From Burkholderiaceae bacterium (GTDB lineage: Bacteria > Pseudomonadota > Gammaproteobacteria > Burkholderiales > Burkholderiaceae_C), in assembly GCA_913776825.1 (NCBI GenBank), contig CAJYPV010000031.1, forward strand, positions 186,001-250,000: a DNA stretch of 64,000 nucleotides, written 5' to 3'. The translations under genes were made by a program, and so were the position numbers. A model generated the notes under the pieces. That model saw nothing but the letters and a program-made list of their open reading frames with translations. It was not told where the DNA came from and made no database searches. Positions 1-8,580 of this stretch are shown here, one piece after another. How positions within the stretch are numbered: position 1 is the first letter of the stretch; the number at the start of each line of letters is the position of its first letter.

Positions 1-1611
1 CGGTCCTTCCGGCAGCGCATCCGCAGGCGTGTAGCTGACGCTGGAATCGGTAATGACCGACTTCGCGGTGACATCCTGATCGTTCACCACCAATCGGACG
101 CTCTCGCGGGCAATGCCGTTCGCGACATCGCGATATTGCGCAGAGATCACCGGCTTTGAACCGGCCGGCAGTTCGCCCGCAGCGGGCGTCGTGGCGGTGA
201 TTTCCGGCGCGGAGGCCAGCGCGAATCCCCAGTCGGACACAGCTGCATTGCCCGCACGATCGGCGATCGACAGCTTCACCTCATGCCGGCCGTCGCTCAG
301 CGCTTGAGGAGCTTGATAGCGAATGCCCGTGGCGGACACCTGCGCCTGAGCGGTGACGTCCATGCCATCCAGCCACAGGCGCACACGCGCGGTGTCCACG
401 CCGGCGCCGATGTCGCTGAAGTTGGCCACGATGGCCGGAGACGCACCGGTCGGGAGGAAGACATCAAAAGGCGATTGGCCGGCAATCACCGGCACCGACC
501 GCGTCACAAAACTCCCACTGCGGCTCGCCGCATTCCCCAACGTATCCCGCACCGACACGGTCCAGCTGTGCGGCCCTTCCGTCAATGCCGCTGCGACCGT
601 CGCGCTGAACCCATTGCCGCTGATCTGCGCCGTCACCGGCTGCCCGTCCAGGCGCACGCTCAGCGACGCCGGGTCGATGCCGGCTTGCGACACGGCCCAT
701 TGGCCGCTCAGCGTCGGCAGCGCATCGGCCGGCAGGACCTCGCCCTCGGCCGGCGTGGTCAGCGTCAACGCCGGTCCCGACGTCAGCACCGTGAAATTCC
801 AATTCACCGAGGCTTCGTTGCCCGCAGCGTCTCGCACCTTCAACACCAAAGCATGCGCGCCCTGCGCCAGGTCGGTGGTCGGCGTGTAGCGGATGCCCGT
901 CGCGGACACCTCCGCGCCGCTGACCGGCTGGCCATCTAGCGTCAGGACCACGCTGGCCGTGTTGATCGCGCCACCGGCGTCCGCATAGCTGGCGGAGATC
1001 ACCGGACGCGACGATGCCACGTTGCCGAGCGGCAGCGTGGCGGAGATGACCGGCGCGGTGACGTCGGTGACGGCTTGCAGCCGCCACTCCAGCACCGCAT
1101 TCAGCTTGGTCACGAACCAGGTGTTGATGGCGACATCGCCCAGCTCCAGATTCAACGGCGCGAAGCCGGCCTGGGCATCGTCCGGATCGGTGCCGGGCAC
1201 GTCGTAGGCCATGCGGCCGTTGCGGCGCGACTTCGGATCGAGGCGGCGGTCGAAGAACTGACCGGCGCGCAGGCTGAAGGTGTCGCTGCTGACGGCGAGC
1301 TGTCGTGCCTTGATGGCGGGGAAGCTGACCTCCGCATCGGTCGCGATCACCGAGCTGCGGCGGCTGGTCGCGGCGCCCTGCGCGCCCGCGACATCGTTGC
1401 CGGCATTGCGGACCTGGAGGCGATAGACGTAGTCGTACTGACCGGTCGGGCTGCCGGCGACCGCCGTCTTGCTCACCAGCTGGTAATCGACGATCGGGAA
1501 CTGCGACGGCGTCGTCGCGGCCATGGCCATTCCGATGCCCATCAGCCAGCTGAAAACAGCCGTGCACAGCCATGCCGCAGCCTGCGCTGCGCGCTTGAAG
1601 TCCCTAGCCAT
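1..1611 (-). CDS. Exported Ig-like repeat protein, 3' part outside the window
   Basis: The frame is open from an ATG at 1611 to the window edge with no stop, so at least 537 residues are seen and the C-terminus is missing. The N-terminus has a basic start and a hydrophobic stretch ending near MAMAA, a likely signal peptide. After about 200 residues come several repeats of roughly 90 residues with bacterial Ig-like features: phrases such as VRLDGQPVTA, TEGPHSWTVSVRDTLGN and SDGRHEVKLSIADRAGN recur. Such repeats are found in large cell-surface proteins, including the N-terminal parts of some Rhs/YD-repeat proteins; what follows cannot be seen. It is divergent from the secretion cluster at 2015, so it could be a client or a surface adhesin, which is inference. 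Confidence 0.72.
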   Translation of the reverse strand, partial: MARDFKRAAQAAAWLCTAVFSWLMGIGMAMAATTPSQFPIVDYQLVSKTAVAGSPTGQYDYVYRLQVRNAGNDVAGAQGAATSRRSSVIATDAEVSFPAIKARQLAVSSDTFSLRAGQFFDRRLDPKSRRNGRMAYDVPGTDPDDAQAGFAPLNLELGDVAINTWFVTKLNAVLEWRLQAVTDVTAPVISATLPLGNVASSRPVISASYADAGGAINTASVVLTLDGQPVSGAEVSATGIRYTPTTDLAQGAHALVLKVRDAAGNEASVNWNFTVLTSGPALTLTTPAEGEVLPADALPTLSGQWAVSQAGIDPASLSVRLDGQPVTAQISGNGFSATVAAALTEGPHSWTVSVRDTLGNAASRSGSFVTRSVPVIAGQSPFDVFLPTGASPAIVANFSDIGAGVDTARVRLWLDGMDVTAQAQVSATGIRYQAPQALSDGRHEVKLSIADRAGNAAVSDWGFALASAPEITATTPAAGELPAGSKPVISAQYRDVANGIARESVRLVVNDQDVTAKSVITDSSVSYTPADALPEGP

Positions 1612-2014
1612 AAGCCTCCCTGAAAGGCGCGTCCGAACGCAGAGCGCCCCATCCCTCGATCTCAGCCGTGCGATCCCTGTCGACATCACGTCGCCATTCG
1701 CCCGCGTGTGCTGGTGGTTTGCCCTCATGCAAACGGAGCGCAATGTAACTTAACGATCTCGGCCACCCGAAATGACTTTCGTAACCCAAAGTGGCGGCAT
1801 GTCGGCTTTTTGCGATTCGCACACTCGAACGCGGGATAGGACCTTGCCAAGCGCTTGTGCCAATTGAGAAACTGCGCCGCCGCGAAGGCTCCGAACCGGA
1901 CTTTCGGGACAAGACCAACACCACCACGACCAGCACACACTGGCCCTCGCCGCGACCCGGCCGAGCGGCTGGGAGGGACGCCGCTTGCGCACGCATCCGG
2001 CTCGGGAGATTCAC
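1612..2014. other. Divergent intergenic region before the secretion cluster
   Basis: This 403-base stretch separates two divergent genes and must hold their promoters, but no convincing -35/-10 pair was found. The 10-base palindrome CAAGCGCTTG lies at 1848-1857. GGGAG at 2004-2008 is the ribosome binding site of the next gene. No small gene could be supported. Confidence 0.4.
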
Positions 2015-2443
2015 TTGATTCGTTATTCGCAGCAGCGCGCCCTGACGCGTGGCTTCACCTTGCTGGAACTGCTGGTGGTGGTGGCCATCATCGGCCTGCT
2101 GGCCGCCTACGTCGGCCCGAAATACTTCGCCCAGGTCGGTCGCTCGGAACAAGCGGCCGCACGCGCCCAGATCCAGGGCTTCACCCGCGCGCTCGGTGCC
2201 TACCGCCTGGATGTGGGCAGCTTCCCCACCACGGAAGAAGGCCTGAATGCGCTGGTCGAGCGCCCGGCCAATGCCACACGCTGGAACGGCCCCTATCTGG
2301 AAAAGGCCGTGCCGGCCGATCCCTGGGGTCGACCCTATCTGTATCGCTCACCCGGCACCAACAACGCGGACTACGAGATCGTCAGCTACGGCAAGGACGG
2401 TCAGCCCTCCGGCACCGGTGACGCCGCCGACATCACGAACTGA
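2015..2443 (+). CDS. gspG: GspG-like major pseudopilin
   Basis: Prepilin-like protein with a short basic leader followed by RGFTLLELLVVVAIIGLLAA, the class III prepilin peptidase site (G before F, Glu at +5), and a hydrophobic helix. The C-terminal part has the GspG hallmarks FPTTEEGLNAL, DPWGRPY and SYGKDGQPSG. GspG builds the periplasmic pseudopilus that pushes substrates through the secretin. I prefer a TTG start at 2015, because GGGAG lies 6 bases upstream and it gives a normal short leader; an in-frame ATG at 1985 would add ten residues. It is the first gene of the cluster and is followed directly by gspF and gspE. No prepilin peptidase gene is in the window, so processing depends on one elsewhere. 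Confidence 0.9.
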   Translation: MIRYSQQRALTRGFTLLELLVVVAIIGLLAAYVGPKYFAQVGRSEQAAARAQIQGFTRALGAYRLDVGSFPTTEEGLNALVERPANATRWNGPYLEKAVPADPWGRPYLYRSPGTNNADYEIVSYGKDGQPSGTGDAADITN

Positions 2444-2469
2444 TCCGTCCTCACGGGCGATCGCCTGAC

Positions 2470-3651
2470 ATGCAGTACGAAGTCCGGGTCCTCGACGCCG
2501 CGCAGCAGGTGCACCGCCTGCGCGTGGATGCGCTCGACGAAGCGGATGCGCGCCGCCAGGCCGAGTCCCGCGGCGAGATGGTGCTGTCGGTCGCCGCGCT
2601 GCGGGAGCGGCTGTCGCGCCGTCGCGGCGCCTTCGCACTGCTGCTGTTCGCCGAGGAGCTGCATGCGCTGGTCACCGCCGGCCTGAGCGTGGTCGAGGCC
2701 ATCGAGGCGCTGGCGGAGAAAGCCTCCAGCGCCGAGTCCCGCACCGTGCTGCGCCGTCTGCAGGCGCATCTCAATGAGGGTTTGTCCCTGTCCGATGCGC
2801 TGCGCCTGCAGCCCGACCTGTTTCCGCCGCTGTTCGTCGGCGTGGTGCAGGCCGCCGAAGGCACCAGCGATCTGCCGCGCTCGCTGTCGCGCTACATCGC
2901 CTATGAGCGTCGCATGAATGCGGTGCGTCATCAGGTCGTCTCCGCAGTGATCTATCCGGCGATCCTGCTGGTGGTCGGAACGGCGGTGGCGTTGTTCCTG
3001 CTGGGCTATGTGGTGCCGCGCTTCTCCGCCGTCTATGCCAGCACCGGTCGCGCAATGCCGTGGGCATCGCAACTGTTGCTGGATTGGGGCCGCTTCGCCG
3101 GCGCCCACAGCCTGAGCCTGACGGCCGGCTTCGTGGCCCTGGTCGGCACCGCGTTGGCGGTGGCCCGCGCGCAGCTTCGGCAGCACGGCTGGTGGCGGAT
3201 GCTGCATGTGATTCCTGGCGCGCGTGATCGCCTGGCCACGCTGGAGTTGTCCAGCCTCTATCTGACCCTGGGCATGCTGCTGGAAGGCGGCATTCCGCTG
3301 CCGCGCGCGATGTCGCTGAGCACCGCCGTGATGACCGGCGCGCGCGCCGCCATGATCGACGACGCCCGCCAGCGCATCGAAGCGGGCGAGTCCTTCTCCG
3401 ATGCGATCGAGACCGCCGGACTCGGCACCCCGGTCGCGCTGCGGCTGATCCGCGTGGGCGAGCATACCGGCCAGTTGGGCGACATGCTGGGCCGCGCCGC
3501 CGCGTTCTATGAAGGCGAAACCAGCCGCTGGCTGGAACGTTTCGCCAAGGTCTTCGAACCCGCGCTGATGACCGCCATCGGGTTGGTCATCGGCCTCATC
3601 GTCGTGCTGCTGTACATGCCGGTTTTCGATCTGGCGGGAAGCTTCCAATGA
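2470..3651 (+). CDS. gspF: GspF-like inner-membrane platform protein
   Basis: Type II secretion/type IV pilus platform protein of 393 residues, the usual length for the family. Two GspF/PilC domains are visible: one around residues 55-175 and a repeat around 255-380, each beginning with the LFAEELHALVTAGLSVVEAI type pattern. Hydrophobic segments near residues 157-182, 216-232 and 365-390 are the expected three membrane helices. GspF couples the ATPase GspE to pseudopilin assembly. The stop overlaps the start of gspE by four bases (ATGA), which supports translational coupling. No strong ribosome binding site is seen before the ATG. Confidence 0.9.
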   Translation: MQYEVRVLDAAQQVHRLRVDALDEADARRQAESRGEMVLSVAALRERLSRRRGAFALLLFAEELHALVTAGLSVVEAIEALAEKASSAESRTVLRRLQAHLNEGLSLSDALRLQPDLFPPLFVGVVQAAEGTSDLPRSLSRYIAYERRMNAVRHQVVSAVIYPAILLVVGTAVALFLLGYVVPRFSAVYASTGRAMPWASQLLLDWGRFAGAHSLSLTAGFVALVGTALAVARAQLRQHGWWRMLHVIPGARDRLATLELSSLYLTLGMLLEGGIPLPRAMSLSTAVMTGARAAMIDDARQRIEAGESFSDAIETAGLGTPVALRLIRVGEHTGQLGDMLGRAAAFYEGETSRWLERFAKVFEPALMTAIGLVIGLIVVLLYMPVFDLAGSFQ

Positions 3652-5447
3652 CCCCGTCACCGACCCGTCACCCCCAGCGGACCACGCCGCCCGAGTCCGA
3701 CGCCCCGCCCGCGCTGAGCAGCGTGGCCGCCGCGGTCGAGGCCGCGTCGCCGCGCGTCGACGCGCTCCAGCCGCTGGCCCCGGCCGATCTCGATGCGGTC
3801 CGCCTGGCCGCCACGCAACGCGCCGTGCCCGGCGCCCTGCCGCCGATCGAGCTGCTGGCCCAACGCCTGCAATGCGCCAACCGCGAAGCGGCGGCGCGTC
3901 TGGCGCTGAGCTTCCGGCTGCCCTATCTCGATTCCGAGGCGATGGCCGGCCATCCGCCCGCCTTCGACCTGTTGCCGCTGACGCGTGCTCAGAAGCTGCG
4001 CGCCCTGCTGCTGCGCAGCGGCCAGGGTGCGGGCCTGATGCTGGTGACGAGCGATCCGTTCGACGGCGAGCTGCAGACCCAACTGGAGCATCTGGCGCGC
4101 GGTCCGGTGCGCCTGGCGCTGGCGACTGCAGAAGACATCCACGCCTTCCTCAATCAACAGGAATCACGCGCCCGCGCGGTCGACGATCTCGAGATGGTCG
4201 GCCCGGGCAACGAGGCGGCTGGAGAAGCGCTGCAGGTGCTGTCGCTGGCGACCGCGGCCGAAGGCGCCAGTCCCGCGGTGCGGCTGCTCAATTCCACGCT
4301 TTACGACGCGCTGCGCGCCGGCGCGAGCGACGTGCATCTGGAGAGCACGGCCAAGGGCTTGGCGGTGAAGTACCGCATCGATGGCGTGCTGGATGAAGTC
4401 ACCCAGATCACCGGCACCGTGCTGGCGGAACAGGCCATCTCGCGCTTGAAGGTGGTCTCGCAACTGGACATCGCCGAGCGCCGCGTGCCGCAGGACGGCA
4501 GCTTCCGCGTGCTGGCCCAAGGCCGCGAGATCGACCTGCGGGTGTCGATCATGCCCAGCATCCACGGCCAGGACGCGGTGATCCGGATTCTGGACAAGCA
4601 ACGCATGATCGAGGCGCAAGGCCGTCTGACGCTGGATGCGCTCGGCTTCGACGGCCCGTCGCTGGCCAGCTTGCGCCGCATGATGCGGGCGCCACACGGC
4701 ATGCTGCTGGTGACCGGGCCGACTGGCTCCGGCAAGACGACCACGCTGTATGCGGCGCTGTCGGAAATGCACACCGGGCGCGACAAGGTGATCACCATCG
4801 AGGACCCGGTGGAATACCAGCTGGGCGGTGTGCTGCAGATCCCCGTCAACGACAAGAAGGGCCTGACCTTCGCACGCGGTCTGCGCTCCATCCTGCGCCA
4901 CGATCCGGACATCATCATGGTCGGCGAAATCCGCGACCGTGAAACCGCCGAGATCGCCGTGCAGTCCGCCCTCACCGGCCACATGGTGCTGACCACGGTG
5001 CATGCGAACAGCGTGTTCGATGTCTTCGGTCGATTCACCCACATGGGGCTGGACCCCTATGCGCTGGTGTCGGCGCTCAACGGCGTGTGGGCGCAGCGAC
5101 TGTTGCGCCTGAACTGCCCGCATTGCAGCCGGCCGACCGAACCGACCGATGAGGAACTGCAATCGCTGCAGCTCACGCGGGATCAGGTCAGCGACTGGCG
5201 CTTCATGCGCGGCCCGGGCTGCGGCGACTGCCGCGGCACCGGCTATCGCGGCCGCCATGCGATCGCCGAGATCCTTCGGCTCACCGACGAACTGCGCGAC
5301 ATGATCATCGAGAAGCGCCCGATCGGCCAGATCAAGCGCGCCGCGTATGCCGCCGGCACACGCAGTCTGGAAGCGGCCGGGCTGGACCTGGTACGGCTCG
5401 GCCAGACGACGTTGGAGGAGGTCCATCGTGTCACGCTGGCAGCCTGA
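3648..5447 (+). CDS. gspE: GspE/PilB-family secretion ATPase
   Basis: Hexameric ATPase that powers pseudopilus assembly from the cytoplasmic face. The Walker A motif GPTGSGKT is at about residues 357-364, followed by an Asp box (ITIEDPVEYQ), Walker B (DPDIIMVGEIRDRETAE) and a His box (TGHMVLTTVHAN). A zinc-binding CPHC...CGDCRGTGYRGR motif follows near residues 490-530, as in true GspE/PilB enzymes. The first 150 residues are a T2SSE N-terminal domain preceded by a Pro/Ser-rich start that is poorly conserved. Length (599 residues) is normal. The gene overlaps gspF by four bases, and the next gene starts inside its last codons. Confidence 0.93.
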   Translation: MTPSPTRHPQRTTPPESDAPPALSSVAAAVEAASPRVDALQPLAPADLDAVRLAATQRAVPGALPPIELLAQRLQCANREAAARLALSFRLPYLDSEAMAGHPPAFDLLPLTRAQKLRALLLRSGQGAGLMLVTSDPFDGELQTQLEHLARGPVRLALATAEDIHAFLNQQESRARAVDDLEMVGPGNEAAGEALQVLSLATAAEGASPAVRLLNSTLYDALRAGASDVHLESTAKGLAVKYRIDGVLDEVTQITGTVLAEQAISRLKVVSQLDIAERRVPQDGSFRVLAQGREIDLRVSIMPSIHGQDAVIRILDKQRMIEAQGRLTLDALGFDGPSLASLRRMMRAPHGMLLVTGPTGSGKTTTLYAALSEMHTGRDKVITIEDPVEYQLGGVLQIPVNDKKGLTFARGLRSILRHDPDIIMVGEIRDRETAEIAVQSALTGHMVLTTVHANSVFDVFGRFTHMGLDPYALVSALNGVWAQRLLRLNCPHCSRPTEPTDEELQSLQLTRDQVSDWRFMRGPGCGDCRGTGYRGRHAIAEILRLTDELRDMIIEKRPIGQIKRAAYAAGTRSLEAAGLDLVRLGQTTLEEVHRVTLAA

Positions 5448-6381
5448 TCGCAGCGCCCCTCGCGGCGCCCTTCCCTCTGTCGTCGGCATCGGTGCGCAGG
5501 CGATCGCCTGGTGGCCGGTGGCCGCGACGTCGTCGGCCGCCCTCGCGCCGGAGATCCGCTGGCATGGCGGCGATCCCGCTGCCGCGTTGACCGGTGTGAC
5601 CAGCGCGGTGCCGGCTGCGACCCGTCTGGTGCTGTCGCATGCCTGGGCGCGCCATTGGCTGCAGGCGCCGGTGTCGGGCGCCGGTTCGTTGAAGGAGCTG
5701 CAGGCCATCGCGGCGGGCCGCTGTGCCCAACTCTTCGGCGGACGTGCCCACGGCTGGCGCGTGGCTGGCGATTGGCAGCTTGGCCAGCCCTTCCTCTGCG
5801 CGGCGCTGCCCGACGCCTGGGCGGACGCGTTGAACCTGCTGCCGTCGGGAAGCGCTCGTCTGGAGACGTCCTTGCAAGCGATGCTGAGTCGCGCCGCCGC
5901 CACGCTGCCGGACGACGGCTGGGTGGTGCTGCGTGAAGAGGGTCAGGCCGCGCTGCTGCATCTGTCGGAAGGTCGACTCGATGGACTGCGCGTGATTCAT
6001 CTGCCGCATTTGCCGCAGGACGCGACATCGACATCGGCGACCGGCGAAACGCCATTGCGCTCGACCGATACGGCCTCGTCGGCTGTCGAGAGCTCGACAC
6101 TCATCGCCGATGAATGCGCCCGTTGGGCCCTGCGAGAGGGCTGGGAGCCGCCTGCGGAGATCGTGGACGTGAGCCCGCAGCCTCTGTCGGCTTCAGTGGC
6201 CGCTGCCAGCCGCGCGTCGGCGATGCCGCGCTGGACACCATGGGTCGATACCGCGTCGACCGCGTCGACCGCGTCGGGCGCGCGACCGGTCGCCATCGAC
6301 ATTCAAGCCATCGATCCGGCGGCACGCGATGCCGTCCTGGCCTTGTGGGCCGCGTCGCCACGGCCGGAGGGATCGGCATGA
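5428..6381 (+). CDS. PilM/GspL-like assembly protein of the secretion cluster
   Basis: Divergent protein of 317 residues. I start it at the GTG at 5428, which has GGAGGAGG at 5414-5421 and overlaps the end of gspE by 20 bases; longer upstream reading gives no plausible start. Position between gspE and a single-helix protein, together with an ASKHA-like alternation of short hydrophobic strands in the first 200 residues, suggests a cytoplasmic PilM/GspL equivalent that ties GspE to the membrane components. I see no membrane segment. The C-terminal 120 residues are Ala/Ser/Thr rich and poorly conserved, and include a 9-base tandem repeat. Assignment rests mainly on gene order, as sequence identity to PilM is not obvious. 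Confidence 0.6.
   Translation: MSRWQPDRSAPRGALPSVVGIGAQAIAWWPVAATSSAALAPEIRWHGGDPAAALTGVTSAVPAATRLVLSHAWARHWLQAPVSGAGSLKELQAIAAGRCAQLFGGRAHGWRVAGDWQLGQPFLCAALPDAWADALNLLPSGSARLETSLQAMLSRAAATLPDDGWVVLREEGQAALLHLSEGRLDGLRVIHLPHLPQDATSTSATGETPLRSTDTASSAVESSTLIADECARWALREGWEPPAEIVDVSPQPLSASVAAASRASAMPRWTPWVDTASTASTASGARPVAIDIQAIDPAARDAVLALWAASPRPEGSA
6250..6276 (+). repeat. Three tandem 9-base repeats (ACCGCGTCG)
   Basis: The unit ACCGCGTCG occurs three times head to tail inside the PilM-like gene and encodes a Thr-Ala-Ser tract. Copy-number change would add or remove three residues without shifting the frame. Confidence 0.8.
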
Positions 6382-7175
6382 AGACGCCGCATTTCCATCT
6401 CGGCAGTGACGGCAGCCGCATCGTCGCTTGGGGCCATGCGACGTCGCCGCGCGCGCGGCGCTGGATCGGCCTGAGCGTGCTGCTCGGCCTAGCGGCCTGT
6501 GGCGCGCTGGTGGCCGCCGGCGTGGCCCAGCGTGCGCAGTTGCTGGAGGCGCAAGATCAACTGGCCGAACGGGCGTCGCGTCGGCCCATGCCCGTGGTGG
6601 CGGCCGCATCCGCACCCGCCATGCCGACGATGACGCCGGCCCGACTGGATGCGTGGAATGCGGTGGTCCGTCAGCTCAACACCGCCTGGCCGGCGGTGTT
6701 CGATCTGCTGGAGCGGCGCACGCCGAGCACGGTCGCGCTGCTGTCGGTGGAGCCGGAAGCCCGTCGGCTGCGGCTGCGTTTGACCGCCGAAGCCCGCAAT
6801 CTGCCCGATCTGCTGGACTTCGCGCAGGCGCTGCGGGAAGACGAACAGGTCAGCGATGTGGTGCTGGTCCGCCACGACACCGATGAACAGAATCCGCAGC
6901 AACCGGTGCGGCTGACGCTCGATGTGGCGATGTACCCGCCTGTGCCCCTGGCTGCGGCGACGAGCGCATCAAGCCCCTCGGCTGCAGCCAGTCAGACGAC
7001 TGCCAGCGGTGCCGGGTCGGTGCCGTTGTCGGCATCGTCCGCTGCATCGGCGCCGATGGCTGCATCGGCCGCATCGGCTGCTTCGACAACAGGCGGCGTG
7101 GTGAAGACCGACCAAGGCAAGACCGTCGCCCCATCGCCCTCGGCGTCCGCACGCGCTTCGGGAGCTCGACCATGA
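6378..7175 (+). CDS. PilN-like inner-membrane assembly protein
   Basis: Protein of 265 residues with a short cytoplasmic N-terminus, one membrane helix near residues 34-54 (IGLSVLLGLAACGALVAAGV), and a periplasmic domain with the PilN/GspL-C pattern (ARLDAWNAVVRQLN, RRTPSTVALLSVEPEARRL, then an alpha/beta fold). The ATG at 6378 overlaps the stop of the previous gene (ATGA) and has GGAGG seven bases upstream. PilN pairs with PilO and docks PilM in type IV pilus and type II-like systems. The last 80 residues are low-complexity Ala/Ser and probably disordered. Confidence 0.68.
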   Translation: MKTPHFHLGSDGSRIVAWGHATSPRARRWIGLSVLLGLAACGALVAAGVAQRAQLLEAQDQLAERASRRPMPVVAAASAPAMPTMTPARLDAWNAVVRQLNTAWPAVFDLLERRTPSTVALLSVEPEARRLRLRLTAEARNLPDLLDFAQALREDEQVSDVVLVRHDTDEQNPQQPVRLTLDVAMYPPVPLAAATSASSPSAAASQTTASGAGSVPLSASSAASAPMAASAASAASTTGGVVKTDQGKTVAPSPSASARASGARP

Positions 7176-7942
7176 GCCGCGCCGAGATCTCGTCGTTGCG
7201 CGCGCAGTCTCTGCGCTTGCGCCTGGACATCGCGCTGTGGCGATATGGCTGGCTGGCCGTGGTCGGCCCGGTGCTGGGCTTGATCGCCGTGGTGGGCTGG
7301 TGGCTGGTGGTGCGGCCGGATGGCCTCGCCCTCGCGCAAGTGAATGCCCAACTGGCGGCGCCGCCGGCGCCGATCACCGAGCGCGCCGAGCCCCTCCGCA
7401 ACGACGCGTTGCGCTGGCAGGCCTTGCAGGACACCTTGCGCGCCGCGCCCGCGCAGGACGAGCTGGTGCGCCGCTGGACTGAACTGGCCAAGACCCATCA
7501 GGTCCGCTGGCGTCAGACGCAATTCCAGACCGCCTTCGAGCCGCAGACGGGCACGCAACGCATCAAGGTCGTGCTCCCGGTGACGGCGGCCTATCCGAAG
7601 CTGCGGGCCTTCACCGAAGCGCTGCTGCGCGACAGCCCGAATGTCTCGCTCGATCAGATGCACTTCGAACGCCGCAACACGCTGCTGGATCAGGTGGAGA
7701 CCCACATCAGCCTGTCGATCTGGTTGCCGCCGGCCGCCGAGGCCGGCAGGTCCATCAGTCGTGTGTCGACCGCTGCGGCTGCGGCCTCTGGTGCGGCATC
7801 GTCGGCTGTTCAATCACCCGACGCGGCGAGCGCCCGTTCAACGGCCGTGACCGGCGCAACACCAGCTTCCGCTGGCGCGTCGCTCGCAACGACCGCCACC
7901 GCTGACACACCGTCCGTGCGGGTCGCAGGAGGCCGTCCATGA
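7172..7942 (+). CDS. PilO/GspM-like inner-membrane assembly protein
   Basis: Protein of 256 residues with one membrane helix near residues 28-48 (WLAVVGPVLGLIAVVGWWLV), then a helical stretch and a ferredoxin-like periplasmic domain. This is the PilO/GspM architecture, which forms heterodimers with PilN and spans the periplasm toward the secretin-binding protein. It overlaps the PilN-like gene by four bases and the next gene by four bases. The C-terminal 60 residues are Ser/Ala/Thr rich. Sequence motifs are weak, so the call leans on topology and gene order. Confidence 0.66.
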   Translation: MSRAEISSLRAQSLRLRLDIALWRYGWLAVVGPVLGLIAVVGWWLVVRPDGLALAQVNAQLAAPPAPITERAEPLRNDALRWQALQDTLRAAPAQDELVRRWTELAKTHQVRWRQTQFQTAFEPQTGTQRIKVVLPVTAAYPKLRAFTEALLRDSPNVSLDQMHFERRNTLLDQVETHISLSIWLPPAAEAGRSISRVSTAAAAASGAASSAVQSPDAASARSTAVTGATPASAGASLATTATADTPSVRVAGGRP

Positions 7943-8580
7943 GCGCCGCTTCCAAGTCCGTGCCGACCTGGCGAAAACTCGCGCTCGGCGCCGCGCTGCT
8001 GACGGCGGCGTATCTGGCCATCTTCGGTGACAAGACGCCCGCCGGCACGGTCGATGTCGCGCCGCGCCCGTCATCGGCGGGCGCCGTGGCGGACCGAGCG
8101 GCCGTCCAGCGTCCTGTGCCGGCGACCACGTCGGCGCCGACTCGCGCCACCAACGAGCCGTCGGCCAGCGGTGGCACTGGACGGACCTCGTCCGCGACAT
8201 CGAAGGCCGTCTTGCCCGTGCTGGATGAACTGATCCCGCGTGCCGAGCTGCTGCCCGCGCGGTCGGCCTCCGCCAGCGTCCCGCGTGATCTGTTCGCGGG
8301 CGTCGACTGGACGCCGCCACCACCGCCGCCGGTGAAGGAGATCCCGCTGCCGCCGCCACCGCCTACCGCGCCGCCCCTGCCCTTCCAGATCATGGGCAAG
8401 CGGCAGGAGGCGGGCCAGTGGGAAGTGTTCTTGAACCGGGGCGATCAGGTGCTGATCGTCCGCAAGGGGTCGGTCGTGGAAGACAGCTATCGGATTGACG
8501 ATATTTCGCCGCCGTCGATGACGGTGACCTACCTGCCGCTGCGTCAGACCTTGTCCTTGTCCGTTGGGGAAGCCCGTTGA
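7939..8580 (+). CDS. PilP/GspC-like secretin-docking protein
   Basis: Protein of 213 residues with an N-terminal membrane helix (about residues 11-30), a long Ala/Ser/Pro periplasmic linker with a polyproline tract near residues 128-150, and a small C-terminal beta domain (LPFQIMGKRQEAGQWEVFLN, then GDQVLIVRKGSVVEDSYRIDDI) like the homology region of GspC and PilP that binds the secretin N0 domain. It precedes the secretin gene and overlaps it by four bases. This fits a link between the PilN/PilO-like pair and the outer-membrane channel. Confidence 0.7.
   Translation: MSAASKSVPTWRKLALGAALLTAAYLAIFGDKTPAGTVDVAPRPSSAGAVADRAAVQRPVPATTSAPTRATNEPSASGGTGRTSSATSKAVLPVLDELIPRAELLPARSASASVPRDLFAGVDWTPPPPPPVKEIPLPPPPPTAPPLPFQIMGKRQEAGQWEVFLNRGDQVLIVRKGSVVEDSYRIDDISPPSMTVTYLPLRQTLSLSVGEAR

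Noticed and set aside
1843..1862. Sigma-54-like sequence TGGCAC...TTGG, read leftward
   Set aside because: The -12 element is shifted by one base and reads TTGG instead of TTGC; it is also 235 bases from the gene start.
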